Shown here one piece after another: positions 44,514-57,704 of a DNA stretch of 64,000 nt. The stretch spans positions 1,073,730 to 1,137,729 of the forward strand of contig NMRA01000071.1 of the NCBI GenBank assembly GCA_002633005.1, in the 5' to 3' direction. The stretch comes from Phoronis australis (taxonomy: Eukaryota > Phoronida > Phoronidae). The translations under genes and the position numbers were made by a program. The notes beneath the pieces are model-generated. The model was given only the letters and a program-made list of their open reading frames with translations, searched no databases and had not been told where the DNA came from. Position 1 is the stretch's first letter. Each line of letters opens with the position of its first letter.

Positions 44514-45969
44514 ATTTCAGCAAATAAAATGGAGACAAAAGTGTCATAAAATGAACAGTTTTGTACAAGATGTTATATTTGGGACCTGATTGCATGTTTA
44601 ATGTTATTTATACCGCTGCAATTTCGTTACTTGGAACCATTTTGTGAATGTTTGATGATAGAGCTGGTTGCCAACGCCCTAGTCTACAGTGACCTATTTT
44701 TGTACCTTCCACCTTTGAGTATACACCTGTACATGTATAGGGCACTGTTGAAAGTAGTGCGGGAGGTGAATACGAAAAACGTGACTACATGGCCGTATTT
44801 CCCTCGACAGATTCAACGCGTATCGGATGAAACAACCCGCCATTTTTTATGTTAAACAACTAGTAGTGCTGTATGAAGTACGCAGTTTTGACTAGCAGCC
44901 ATCGCTGTTCTCGTGCAAAGCGTAATAAACTTTTGCCCTTCTAGTAAAATTTGCAGAAACTTTCAAGTTGACGTGAAGTCGCAATGGAACACGGATTATT
45001 GAAATGTTAAAGCATTAAGGTATCCACTGTGATCTAAGTTGTCTTAGCATATCTTTGTCCTTTCTGTGCAACTAGTCAAATGTTAACAAATCTATTTTAC
45101 TCAATAAAAGTACACATTTTCGGAAACTAACAAAATGGACACTTGTACCACGTGTCAAAAACAGAAGTGCAGTGAGAGTGGAACGTAATTGTGAACATGG
45201 TTTTTTCCCTGGTTGCGACATGAATGTGTTATTATTGGTTTTTGTTATCTGAAGTTTTTTGATTTTTAACTGCTTTTTGATAACCTTTCACGTAAAAGTG
45301 GAAAATGCTTGAAGCAGCTGCAGCCATCGTTTTGGAAAGTTGTGTACAGCTTCTTAAAGTTCCATATAGTTCCGAAAAGTTATCAGAGATGTGTTACTCA
45401 ATGTTACCAGAATGAACTTAATATCTATGGTATAGTGTTCTTGGTTTTTTATTCGGATAATCGAAAATATTCTGGCAATAATTTTACATAACACATCAGC
45501 GGAAAAGAAAGTGGTAGTAGCAAATTTTCCAAAGCTATGGCTGTCCTGTGGTTCACAAAATAGGGACATTATAAATGGCGGACAAATTACTCAATTTTGG
45601 ACTTATTTTTTAATTGGACACAATTCTTGAGAAGTAATTTCCTTTGATTTGAGTTGTAAAACAACAACTCGTTACGTTTTGACGACTATATTTTAAATTT
45701 CCAATTCTAAACATTCGCAAAATTCATAGAATGTAGCTTCGTTATTTCAATATGCTTAAAATGTTGTGATCTTTAACGCGTGGCTTACCGATAGAGCTTG
45801 TGGATACTACACACGGTGTGCGTGGATTCGGTTCGGCATTGTTGCTAATTTTTTAGCGAACAACTTCCGTTAAGAAAGACAAGTTTACCAATTGCAAGCC
45901 ACTAACGCTACACAGCCACATTCGGAGTTTGTTAATGGAAAATAATTCAAGCATTTTTGTTCCTTTAAG
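44514..45969. other. Semaphorin intron sequence
   Basis: No gene. 44755-44815 repeats a short block also at 28732-28805. Confidence 0.6.
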
Positions 45970-46137
45970 CATTTAACATGGAAGTCAGATAACATGAAGA
46001 CCGAGATATGCAAAGCCGCGGGCGGTACTGAGATCACGTGTCAAAATCACATCCGGGTACTGTTAAAAGAAACTCAGACCCGATTGATAGCTTGTGGTAC
46101 GAATGCGAATGAGCCGGTGTGTCGTACTCTGAAATTG
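45970..46137 (+). CDS. Semaphorin, sema-domain exon
   Basis: Acceptor TTGTTCCTTTAAG, donor TTG|GTAAGT; 168 bp in phase 0. Reads HLTWKSDNMKTEICKAAGG, TCQNHIRVLLKETQ, RLIACGTNANEPVCR. This carries the family signature C...CQNYIRVLL...LLVCGTNAFxPxC with conserved disulphide cysteines. The join to LTTRA of the preceding exon is in frame and matches the usual L-x-W position. Confidence 0.9.
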
Positions 46138-46472
46138 GTAAGTACTCCCGTCCTTCCTTTCAATGTTTAGTTGTTAAAGTGTGACGTTTGGGAAACAAAT
46201 CATGCTTTTGTTATTATTAAGTGTAAAACATGTTTTGGGAAATGCTTTGTACTTTTTTACGCACCTAAACAAAGTTTCGTCTTCGTTATAATTTAACCAG
46301 GTACTACAGCATGAATGAGACGGCCCTCATGTTGAATTGCCATGACGGCGACGGCACTCATGTTTGCATTGCCATGACGTAGACATCGTGCTATCGTTAC
46401 CCAGGCGGCACTCATGTTGCATTGCCAGGACGGAGACATAGTGCTATCGTTATTCGGGCTTATATTTTTCAG

Positions 46473-46665
46473 AACACCTTTTCGCAAGTAGGAAACGAAA
46501 GAAGTGGTTTGGGACTTTGTCCGAAGTCACCGGAGCAAAATAATACCGCAGTGTACTCCGGAAACAGCATTTACTCCGGACTTGCGATACGTTCAAATGT
46601 CTTCCTCGTGTATAAGCAGGTTGGCGGCCTCGGCACAGATTCAAGCAATAATCATGTTCTAAACC
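46473..46665 (+). CDS. Semaphorin, sema-domain exon
   Basis: Acceptor TATATTTTTCAG, donor AAC C|GTGAGC; 193 bp. Reads NTFSQVGNERSGLGLCPKSP, NNTAVYSGNSIYSGLAI, then VGGLGTDSSNNHVLN. It aligns with sema blocks GxCPxxPxxNxT, LYSxT and LRTxxxxxxWLN. One base of the final codon is carried to the exon at 47081. The tract after LYSG is more diverged than the rest. Confidence 0.8.
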
Positions 46666-47080
46666 GTGAGCATTTCAGCCTATGTACATGTGATTAGCTA
46701 CATTGTATACATTGATGTAAGGAGGGCAACTCGCCCATACTCCACATTGTGCATTGCAGTTGTAAATGTACTTGTATCCCAATATCAGACACCTACACTT
46801 TTGGATGTTCTTCAAAATTGCCATACACCTGTTTCTATGAAAAATAACTTAGAAAACGAATCTGTTTTTGCTTGTTGCTTGTTGTGATTGCACGTCATTT
46901 ATTTGCGTGATACATGTAAGTACAGGCAGTCCGTTATTGTTGCGCTAAGAAATTATTGTCCGGAAAGTTTGGTTTCACGATCGAACACTAGATGGGACAT
47001 TTAGTTCGCATACTTGTTTTGCAAGCCACCAGGTGGAATTACATGTATTGATTGGTATGTTATTTATACATATTTTCTAG

Positions 47081-47169
47081 GGCCAGATTTCGTTGCTTCA
47101 TTTGAAGAGGGCGACAAAGTTTACTTCGTTTTCAGGGAGGTTGCTGTTGAGGATCAAAACTGTGGCAAG
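47081..47169 (+). CDS. Semaphorin, sema-domain exon (last one seen)
   Basis: Acceptor CATATTTTCTAG, donor AAG|GTACTG. With the carried-over base it encodes 30 codons: RPDFVASFEEGDKVYF then VFREVAVEDQNCGK. This is the highly conserved EPxFVxSFxxGDxVYFFFREVAVExxNCGK segment; the NCGK ending resembles invertebrate class 1/2 semaphorins. The next expected exon (VYSRVARVCKND) was not found before 64000. The following intron may exceed the window, or the exon was missed. Confidence 0.9.
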
Positions 47170-48239
47170 GTACTGCAAGAGACAAGTGAGCCAAGGGCAA
47201 TGTGAAAATGTTGAAGGTTTGATACAGATGATACACATGTAGCAAATATCACGCGATAACGAGCAGTTCATGCAACACCATTTCGATTGTTTTCGTAACA
47301 CACATTCATACTCAGCGAGCATTGCTACTTACCAGAATAATTACGAGGCAAATTATGAAACAAGTATTATTCTAAACTAGGCGTAAACAAAATCAACCCT
47401 TACTGAAGAATAGAAGATTAGTTGTCCCAGGAGTCGTGTCATTGTTTGAAACCAATTATATTGATATGCGACACACCAAAGCAAGTCAGTCGTTGTGATG
47501 TCATAAACATGAAAAGCATACAATGCTGAGGTCTTTGTGCCTCGTGGACGACCTCAGGTATGATTTTAGGTATGGGCGTACCACTGACCGGTTGCATGAA
47601 ACCGTCGCAAACAGGCGCTAAATGGAGTTTCCTAAATCTAATTTGTAATTGTGGGCTTGCAAAAACAGTGACTGTGCTTTCATATGCAAGTTTCATTACA
47701 TGGCCAAATTTTGGCTGTTTTCAAATCGAATGTGAACACTACGTCGTGACCCCAGTATTATTGCACATAATGGCCAGAAGTGTTCTTTCCATGCAAGGCC
47801 CTAATCTAAAAAGTAAATCCCTGATTGTTTTGATTGAATTAAGGGTTCTGGTTTCAGTAATATTATTTGAAGTTGTAACAAACGCAAAATGTTGAAAAAA
47901 CATTACATATGTGAGTTTTCAAGGCAACAAACATGCGAATTACATTAAGGAAACTAAGTTGAGTCCCTGATAGGGACTGTTTCATGCAACTGGACACAGA
48001 AACCTTTCTTCAGATGTAGTTGCAGTACCTGTGAAGGCTAGATACGCATTTGTCATCTCCTTAATTTAAAGTGTAGGCCTAGTATCTTAGAATGGCATAT
48101 GTGATGTTACGTTCTCCTCTACAACCGGCAAATCTGAGAGCGCAAACAGTAGATTCATGTCTTAATCTTGCAAACTGTTGAATGGATTTAGCCATATTAG
48201 CAAGAGAATTCAATTCAGTCACTTTACTTTTGTAGATCG
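47170..48239. other. Semaphorin intron or downstream sequence
   Basis: No gene or clear repeat was recognised. Confidence 0.5.
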
Positions 48240-50800
48240 AAGTTTTCTAATAACTGTTACTGATGACATTAGGTATTTCAATGAAGTCTTCTGACTGTGC
48301 GACATTGCACGTAGTGATTAGGAAGTCCTCCATGGGTTTGGGCATGCAGAGTTCTTAACTTGGGTTGTGTTACAAGGGACTCAACCCAAACATGTTTCGA
48401 GTATTCAAATAGTTTGTTTCCAGCATCTATTATGTTACAAGTAGTCAAATTTTGAAAGGAGGATTGCATGCCAGTTAACTTCAACAAATTTTGATACCGT
48501 CTATCCAACCAGTTTTACCAACAGAATAGTCCCATAGAAATACCCTTTTCATTAACCTATTACCATTTGTGGTCACTAGTTTTTTTCCAGTGACCCAACC
48601 TATTCAATTTAAACGTGTTTCCGATCGAGTTCCACCCCATGTAACCAGTAAGGGCATAAGTGGCTATAAAGCGGTTGCCTCCTAGATCATTACGGTATTT
48701 TCTCGTTTGTCTATCATTAGGTTGGGAAGATGGCCCCTGTAGCCAATATCTTACACGACTGGTGAACTCTATTTTGGCATTGATGGTTGGAAGACCAGCT
48801 CTCTTTAGTTCGATAATTGCTCCAATCACCAATCAGACAAATATTAAGTTATAGCATATTTGAATATAAACCATTAGCATTTCTGAATTCCTCGTTAAAT
48901 GTTGATCATGTTTATTTTTAAATTATCAAAATCGCTAAATCCGAAGTTACGATAATCTATTATTTCTGTATGTACCAATTCGCTCTGGGTTTGACTGTGT
49001 TCACACGTCGTACGTATTACGCCTGGGAAATAATTGACCTTCCTGTTGTCATAGCAGACAAAAGACTGTGCTCGGTAGTTAACAAAGGAACTTGATGTTA
49101 CCACACGCTCACAACCCTCTACTTCTGGTGTAGTCACTGAACGGGAGAACGCCAATGGGATGACCCGTAATCCAAGATTGGTACCACACACCAATTAAAT
49201 AATGTTAAAAAAGTTTCGAACACTAGATTCTTGTTAACACGTAATGCTGAGCATATCTTCCCTAACGCCCTTCTAGAGCAAAATATTTGGCATAAATAAA
49301 CACTGAAATACATGTATTGTTAGGCCCACAGGTGACACTTTTACCCAATTTTTTAATGTCCAAAGCTAAGTCATTTATACATATGGCAAAGTGTGTCGGT
49401 TATACATGTAAAATTTCCCCCTCACGGACATCATATTCAGTAGTAAACCAGCCACTGTACACTGTATATAGTGCCATTTAATCTCATACAATTCAAAGGA
49501 CGTCTGTAAACAATTTGATTACCCTTCTACCATAGATATTGTTTTGGAACAATTTTTAAGCAGAAGTTCATGATTTTTCCAGTCAAAAGCTTTTTTCATG
49601 TGCACAAATATCACAAATGTTGAAAGGTTAGACGATTTCTTATTTGAATAATTGATGACAGGACATATTAATGATCAATACAGGACTTCGAAAACCATTT
49701 TGCTCGTCAACGAAAATATTATTCTGTTCAAAAAAACAAAATTCTATAGTTCAATGTTATAATGAGTTTATGAATACTTGAAAGAAGACTAATACCAGTG
49801 TAGATCAAAGGAATTCTAGGGTCGTCAGTAGAATTCTTAGGTATCGGAATTATAATAACCTTATACTAATCAGAAGGAAATAGACCACGTTTAAAAGATT
49901 CATTAATCAAATGGGTTAGAAAAACAAATAGTTTGGAATCTTAACACCTCATAAGGTATGCAGTCATAGTCGATGGTTTTATTGTTCTTTTTTTTCTTAA
50001 CAACATTTCCAATCTCATCAATAGAAATTTCACGATTTAAGTCATGATCAATTACATTACAACAAATATTTTCTAGCTGCTTGTGCAAGTTCAAAATTCA
50101 TCATCAAATGGTGTATTTTCAGAAGTGAATTTATATAATTTTTCGTAATCATTTTCATTTTTTAGAACAAAATTTCTTTCAGAGTTTATTTTATTACGTA
50201 AATCCAACACTTCCAGGAGAACTTCGCCAAACTCTTTTGGTATCATTTTTTAACAAATTATCAGAAATCCTTAGGATTTTCAGTGTTCAGATTCTCAATT
50301 TCAATCTGAACTTTCAAATGGTACATGTATATGTATGAAGTTTTCGTGCATTTTAGTTTCTTGTCCAATTTGTATTGATCAGAGATCAAAAAATGTTTGT
50401 AGAGCATTCAAATCCCGTGTCCGCTTTGACCTCTTGAATTTTTTTCCATGTAGTTTATTTTTTTCTACAAATGGTTAAGCTGCAGATTTCAGTGAGGCTG
50501 TTTCCTTTTAAAATATTTCCTTTGTTTAGGACTCGGATAATAATTCTTGTAATCCAGCAATGATTCCATTTCCTGAATGAACAGACCAACAAATGACTGA
50601 AGTTCATTGGATAACAATCTTGAATCAATTAAACGTGAATGTTCTTCATTAGATGTCACTTTATTATTGAATTCTACTGGTATATTGCACGTGTCATATA
50701 TACGTTTTTTTTTGAAAGTGTATTTAAATCGATAACCGAGTATGTTCTGTGTATTCTTCAATAAATATATATCACCTTGAGAAAATGGTTCATTGAACAC
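48240..50800 (-). pseudogene. LINE ORF2 remnant (endonuclease-RT linker to C-terminal domain)
   Basis: In - strand order: 50800-50489 carries the linker before RT. About 50240 has a KRVWRS block (family PKEFWK), and 50094-49903 has ISIDEIGNVVKKKKNNKTIDYDCIPYEVL. Near 49830 is IPLIYTGISLLSS, near 49600 FVHMKKAFDWKNH, and near 49430 THFAICINDLALDIKKLG. A mutated catalytic block (FIYAKYFA where YADD is expected) lies near 49310, then CVVPILDYGSSHW near 49200. 48832-48560 has GGNRFIATYALTGYMGW (family GVHRF...GDMGW), and 48508-48278 has VTQPKLRTLHAQ. The order is complete from linker to C-terminus, but with many frameshifts and a lost active site. Confidence 0.8.
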
Positions 50801-52368
50801 ACGACGTTCATGGCTAAAATAAATATGCAGCTCCCGTTTACAGTATCAATGGCATATAATTGTTCCTATTGCGATTAACTTATTGAACGCCTATCGGATA
50901 ACAAGCATGCAACTGGCTAATTTTGTCTTTTGAAGTGTTTGATTTAAATGCTTGGTAAACTGCTTAATATTTCTTTCAGCGTATCTACTCCAGGATAAGT
51001 CGCTTGTGCAAAACGGATACAGGGGGCACTTTAACTAACGACAAAATCTTTATGTCGTTTTTCAAAGCTAGAATAGAGTGTTCCATTCCAGGAGAGTTTC
51101 CATTTCACTTTAATGAAATCCGTAAGTAGAGGTGTCAGTTGTTGACCGACATAGGTCTTAGTTTCACATGTTCTATTACGGTTCTGTTTGTTTAAAACCT
51201 GGTAGACCTTGACTGAATTGTCTATGGGGTCAGACCACTGATGATGTTATTTGTTAACACTAGAATAGCAGGGGCCATTCTTGATTTTATTATGTCAGCG
51301 ATTTGTGAAGTCTGGAACATTCTGTTTGTAAAATGATTGCTTAAATTCTGGAAAGTTCTAGAATGTGCTTAAAGTGGTGAAAATTTCCAAACCATTGCAA
51401 GAGGCCATACGTAGTCAGCATGAGTTATTTCAGCTGTTACTGCTGAACGTGAATTAAAAGCATGTTACAGTTAAAGCAATAGTTGAGTTGCAGAGAGGAG
51501 AACCAACACTTACAGTGAAAGTCAATAGAGAGACAGCTATAGGTTATTAAGTCAACGAGTACAACAGTTTCTGCTGGTGTGTCAGAAGGTCACCACTATG
51601 CAAGTCTTCCAAGCACTGGCTAGACCGTATAACAGACATTACGTCAGACTTTTTGTTTGAGAAGACATGTAAACGCACGGTCTATGTTAATGAAGTGATT
51701 AACTCGATCCAGTGCGCAGTCTAAGACAGTGTATCTTATTGGGTTCAAATTAAATGATGAAAATATTGAGTGAAGATCCCGTTTGAAACCAACGAACCAT
51801 ACCTTGATGTGGTAAGCCTCCTGCCAATTCGTTCATATCTCACGGACCTGATTCACCACAATGGGCGCCCTCTGTCGTTGTAAAACAAAACAGTAAAAAA
51901 CACTACAGTCACTCCCTAACGTCGCGGGGTCATCGCTAACTGATCTGGATACTGAAGGTAAGAGACGTATACTGAGGCCTATGGAATGGACATAACCTGC
52001 TCTCAGTCGTCCCAAGAACGACTACTCAAACCTAGACAACCAGAAGGTTGACCAGAAGAAATTGCCTTGCAGAGGAAAGGAGCCTTTTCTGCCACAATGT
52101 ATGACACTTCACTAGACTTAGGTAAAGCAGCATCAAAAGTCAACCACTGTGGCGCTGAAGTGTGACCAGAGAGATCCGGTGAAGCGTGGTAAAACTGGAC
52201 CACATTCAAAAGAAATCTCTGTCTTAAGGAGGGATATGTTGACACGAAGAAGTTATCACTTCTAAGAGGCAGAGGCTGCAAAACCTTAGAGGTTCAATCC
52301 AGTCTAATCGAATCAGGCGACAAGACCTGCCGAAAGTGGCCATATGACATAGCAGACTCAATCAAGTG
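50801..52368. other. Stretch without a recognised gene
   Basis: 52003-52281 (-) is a 92-codon open frame of ordinary composition with no known motif. Nothing else was seen. Confidence 0.4.
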
Positions 52369-52402
52369 TGTGAGAGAGAGAGAGACAGAGAGAGAGAGAG
52401 AA
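52369..52402 (+). repeat. (GA)n microsatellite
   Basis: GAGAGAGAGACAGAGAGAGAG-type tract, about 34 bases. Confidence 0.95.
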
Positions 52403-52607
52403 CGCTTTTATTTACATTACATCATAATAATACATTGATTAGGCCTTCTAAAGGTTATTGACCGTTAAAAAGAAGGTTCCCTGTACAAATGGAAATGGAA
52501 AACTCAGTAGGAATACTTAAGAAAACAGTGAATTAGTGCTGAAAACGACCGACACGCCAGGAACCAAGAAGTAAACTGGCACAGCTCAGGAGATTTTGAG
52601 AATACAA

Positions 52608-53820
52608 TTAGATACTGTTACATATGGAGCAGTTGGAAACATGAGAAACTGGATCGTAGTTGCTAATAATAAAATTGGTTAAGAACCTGGAGAATGCTTG
52701 CAAAGAATGCGTTTTCATTATATTTAGAGCAGAGACTGGTATTTCGTTGTTGTTGAAAAGTCGAGTAATCTGAAATCTAATACAGGCTCTTGATGACAAT
52801 TTGTTGGACGGAGGAATTTTGGGTTGAATTGTCGGTATAGCATCTGAGTATTGATTCAGGTATGTAGGAGTTTTAATGTGTCTGGTTGGTTTATATTGGA
52901 TGGGTTTAGTAACGAAGTTGTTAGTGTAAAAATACTTAGGAAGCTGATTATTGAGGAATTTGTAATAAAATTTTGCAGTTGAGATTTTAAAGATGTCTTG
53001 AATTAGAGGGAGGCGAAGTTCCTTACATATATGTAGAGAGTGAGCGTTATAACTGGAATTTGATATATTCCTAAGGAGTCTTTTCTGGGCTGTCTGAAGT
53101 TTCTCAGTTTTGCCAGAAACCAAAAGTTGCAGTGTCATAGGTTAAATGTGGGAGGACAAGTGAATTATATATCAGCTTGAGAGCTGGAAGAGGAAGATAA
53201 GATTTCAATTTGTATGAGAGTCCACCGAGATTGTTAAGTTTGTTTGAGATGAGGTTAATGTGGGGGGACCATGAGAGGTTTTTGTCAACAGTAATACCAA
53301 GGAAAGGAAAACTGTTCACATGACACATTGTTTTGCAATTTATATAAATGGTGGGAATAATACATTCTTCAATTTACTTTTGGGGGTAGTGGAAGATCAT
53401 TAATTTACCTTTTGATGTGTTAATTGAAAGTTTGTTCACAGAAAACCAGTCTGAAATAGATTTGAGGTTGTTGTTGATGGTGGTTGATTGCTGTAAAGTG
53501 TGTTGGGAAGATTCAGTCAGTTTGTAAGGTGTGACGAGGCAAGTATCGTCAGCATAAAGAAGTGTGTCCATGGGAGAAGAAAACGAAAGATCATTTATGT
53601 AAACTAGGAAGAGAAGTGGGCCAAGGACAGAGCCTTGGGGAACTCCGGTAGATATTGGTAACCAACTTGAAGTTGTATCACTTAGTGAAACATATTGGGT
53701 GCGGTTTGAGAGATAACTCTTAAACAGTGCATATTCAACTCCAGTGATACCATAGTGATTTATCTTTTGATTACGCTGCGTGTCGCTAAGATCAAAATCA
53801 AGGCACGGGAGAATTATTTA
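52608..53820 (-). pseudogene. LINE reverse transcriptase, 5'-truncated (Jockey/CR1-like)
   Basis: From 53820 the - strand reads LDFDLSDTQRNQKINHYGI (block with F/L-D-x-S), FKSYLSNRTQYVSLSD, STGVPQGSVLGPLLFLVYIN and MDTLLYADDTCLVT, the intact YADD catalytic motif at about 53555. Next are SISDWFSVNKLSINTSKGK, then FLGITVDKNLSWSPHINLIS and LPALKLIYNSLVLPHLTY. A last frame of 176 codons (53138-52608) starts KLQTAQKRLLRNI and ends HVSNCSICN. Order and motifs fit a Jockey/CR1-type non-LTR element. Frameshifts lie near 53380 and 53120. It is truncated upstream of RT, as expected for incomplete reverse transcription, and is better preserved than the LINE at 48-51 kb. Confidence 0.9.
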
Positions 53821-56800
53821 AAATGTGTATAAACCTGCCAATGGCCGATTCAGTCATCGGGATGCACCTTCGTCATGGGAGATGTTGAGCGACAGCAAAC
53901 AACAACTGCAGTGAACAAGACAGGTGCAAGCAATGGACTGGAGGAGCTTCCGAAAGGTTAATCTAAAATTGTCACTAATTCTTAAGAGAAGCACCTAGAA
54001 GCCTTAAGAGCATGTTCGCGAAAGGACCAGGCAGAGGGTGATAAACGCTATGTCACAGATTCTCTTTATATTTTGTCTGTGAGATGACACTGGCCCCAAT
54101 GACTCCTGACCACCTTTATTTTTTTTCAAAACGCCCCCTTTTGGTTTCCATGGATACTATTTGTTTCCGACAAGTTTTCAGCCTGGCGGCAGTTAAGTTT
54201 TAGTAAAATTCCGAAAGTTACGTTACGCAGTGGAAGTAACGTTGAAATATTGAACCTGTGTTATTGATCAGATGTGACCTTCGACTATTTTATTCATGAA
54301 AATTTAAAAGATTTCGATAATTTTTGTCTGATTTTAGAGCCGCATAAGATAAGTACTTTTAGTGATTTTTGAAGCTGTCAAAATTGGCTTAATTCGTATC
54401 CCGATATCTCAGCTGGCACAGGTTTCAGAACATTTTAGTGCCAACCAGTGTGTTGAGCTATTTTAGGTCTACAAAATAAGACAAAAAAATTTCCTGGCGC
54501 GCACGGATTTCATGTCATTTGAAGTCAAAAATGACTGGTGGTTACGCCATTTCACCACAATGAGTAGTGCCGACAAACGTCAACAAAAAGTGAACATCTG
54601 TTAATAGTTGGCCAGCAAACGGCGAATCAATTTATCATTCATCAAATTTCGTGTTTTCTAGGCACCGAGGGTACACTACTTTATTTCTAAAAAGTGCTCG
54701 TAGTCATGGAATTAGGATACTTACTACGCAAATAGCAGTACCTTTTGCGAGAGTCGAAATTCAAATCTCACTGGTTTTACAAAGCCCAGTAATCTTATTT
54801 GCACTGCTAAAAACAAAAAAAAACGCCGACAAATCATTTTCATAACATTTTCCTTCAAAAATCGTGTTGCCCTCTTCCCACTTGCGACGTTCCAAATCTT
54901 ACAGTGTTGTATGAACAAGATCATTTATTTATGGTTTTATCTGTGAATGTCCTGTTTACAATGATGCTTACTGTGGGTTAGCTGTGGAGTGTGTCTGAAC
55001 AAACATTTCTTTAGGAATCTTCAAGTGGTTTTGATGCAGGGCGTTGAAAGCGGAGGACAGTGTCAAGGTGAAAGACTCATTGGCAATTACAGGCAAATGC
55101 AAAACCACTGGTCAGAGTCATTCCGTGGACGTTATATAGCCGCCAATGTCACAATAACTTCACTTTTGAAGTGGTATGGCTGGCTAATGTTATCATTTTG
55201 TTATCTGCTCATTTTGCTGTGCTTGACACAAGTGAAAAATGGGAGACATTCGAGTAGCAATGGGGGCTGACAACAAGGGACCAGCTACCAGTGAGAAGAT
55301 ATTTCACCTGAGCAGTGGGAGGCACAGAGGAACGTACTTGAATAAGTGTTTGTGACTAGTTGTGAGAAGTCTAAAGAGTGAATTCATATTACTTCCCAGT
55401 CCTCCAGAGGGCAAAGGTACATGTATCCTGCTCCAGGTGATCAGCTGTTACTTGACTATATAAATGCCTCATGTTGCAAGCAATATCCACTGCAGAGGTC
55501 ACGTGAAAGAAGTGAGGATGATAAAGGCTGCTTTCAGTTTAAAGTCCATAAGTACACGACAAGTATTGTATTGCAGCTCATGTTTGTCCATGACTTTTCA
55601 GCAGACAAACAATATACAGCATAAAAAATTTTGAAACTCAGTTCAAAATATAACTTCATGCACATTGGGTTCTAACTGCTAATTAGTATTCGAGGTGCTT
55701 TAATAGCAAGACTACCAACTTTCTAAGGCAAAATCACATCAGAGATATCTAAATGAGGTATTTGATCTAAGTGCTAATGGACTGGCTCAAACAGGAGACT
55801 CCTATGTTAGTTGTTCAAAATACGTCAGGTGATCTCGCTTACATGTACCTCCTCATCCCATACGGTACACGTAACTCCCCAGTCTGTATATACAATGTTG
55901 GACCACTTTTAAGTAAAAAGTGACATTTAATGCGACCAGAATATGGTTTAACACTCATTGTCTGGTTAATTTATACAAACTACCATGGAAAACACGAGAT
56001 GTCTAAATGTGTTAAAAGATCTAAATACCAGTGAATTGGCTCAAACATGACACTCCTGATGTTAACAATTCAGAATACAGGTGACCTCGGCACCTCCCTT
56101 AACTCATCATCACATACCGTACAACTAACTCTCATTCTGCAAAAGCAATGTTGGAACAGATTAAAGTCAAAATGATATTTAATGTGGCTGTAATCTGGTT
56201 TAACACTGGTCATCCACTTAAGTGGTACAAAGTAGCATGGAAAAACGAGATATGTAAATGTGTTCTTTGACCTAAATGCCAGTGAATTGGTTCAAGTATG
56301 CCTAAGTCACTACCTTTCCTTAGGCTTGTACATACGTTAACACTCAGATAAGGCTTCGCTTTTTAGTTAAGAGAGATTGAGTGTAATGTGAGTTTGAAAG
56401 ATGAAAACTGAAATACCAGCATCTTTAAATAAACTGGACAGCAAAGATTCGACCAGAACACTGACTAAACATCCTAAATTTTACTGACAAAATCACAGCA
56501 AGTGTTGCTATATTGCATTTTGCATTTATCTCAGTTTCTACAATATCACATCAATAACAACTGGTTAAATCACTCAGACAACCCAACAAGGCAGCCAAGC
56601 ATGAAAATAAACCTTTATCCTGTTGTAGTGTCAGTCAGCCTTCCTCCCGAAACTGCTCATCCGTCTTCACCGCCTGTGCAGTTCTTGCGGGTCTGCTTTG
56701 TTGCTCTACTTTCTGAAAATGACAGGCAGGTTGTAACACTCTCGAATTATAAAACTTTTTGCAGAACTTTGCAGGGCCCAGCCACTACACAGGTGTGACT

Positions 56801-57685
56801 GCCGCTGAGTGATCCAATGATTTTAGCTGAGATAATTCATTTTACCCATGGAGTGTAATATGTAAAACGTCCACAAGTACAACAAGAAAAAACACTGTGG
56901 GTAATTGGTTTATTTTTGCCAGTTTGATTGGATTCCTTTGGACATCAAATGAATATCATATCCAAACAACAAATGACAACATACATGTAATGGTACTCAT
57001 AAAAAATAACGACACGCTATGATTTCCAGAATTACATAATTCACTGACAGCTGAAGTGAAAAGAAATTCCGGCATGCAGGTTGTCAGTTAAAATTGGAAT
57101 TTATAATGCTATAACTACATCAATATATCTATAGAAAAAATACTTCCTGTAACGAACTAAAAAGAAGATGCATAACAACAAGATCGGATGTTGAAAAGTA
57201 AATGTCAATGAGATATTGCATTTTCCGCTTGCCACAAGTACAGGCCACTAGATGCACATAATCTCAGACTAAACTTACAACTAACACAAGACGCTACTAG
57301 TAAGTGGACTGAATAGCTCTAGGCTAGCCTAGACTCCAACAACGGCGACAGGGCAGGTATATCACTGATTTGCCCTTAGGAATACAATACTGTTAATCAG
57401 TTGTTTACAGTGATGCAGGCATAGGACTACTAAATTTCACCAGTGTGTACAATAAAAAGCTCTGTCTACACTACATATTCAAAAACAAGTACTGTTGTTA
57501 CATTTTTGTGGTACATGCATGGTCATGCAGTTTGTGATCTTCCTGAAAGGAGGACCAGTAACTTGCATTGAATGGTACTGTATTAGAATAACAACTGTTG
57601 TTTCTAGCTGTGCTAACTGGTTGTCGAATCATATATCCACAAAACTGACTATTACCGCTACAATGCTATCGTGATAACCTCAAAT
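53821..57685. other. Long stretch without a recognised gene
   Basis: 55680-56340 contains loosely repeated segments (AAATGNGWTNTKTGAYCTAAATGC, CAGTGAATTGGYTCAAAYATG) at about 55750, 56020 and 56265: a degenerate, roughly 260-bp tandem repeat. Small + frames at 54989-55270 and 56502-56798 are unrecognised. Confidence 0.4.
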
Positions 57686-57704
57686 TCAAACAAAGCAGTA
57701 GTAG

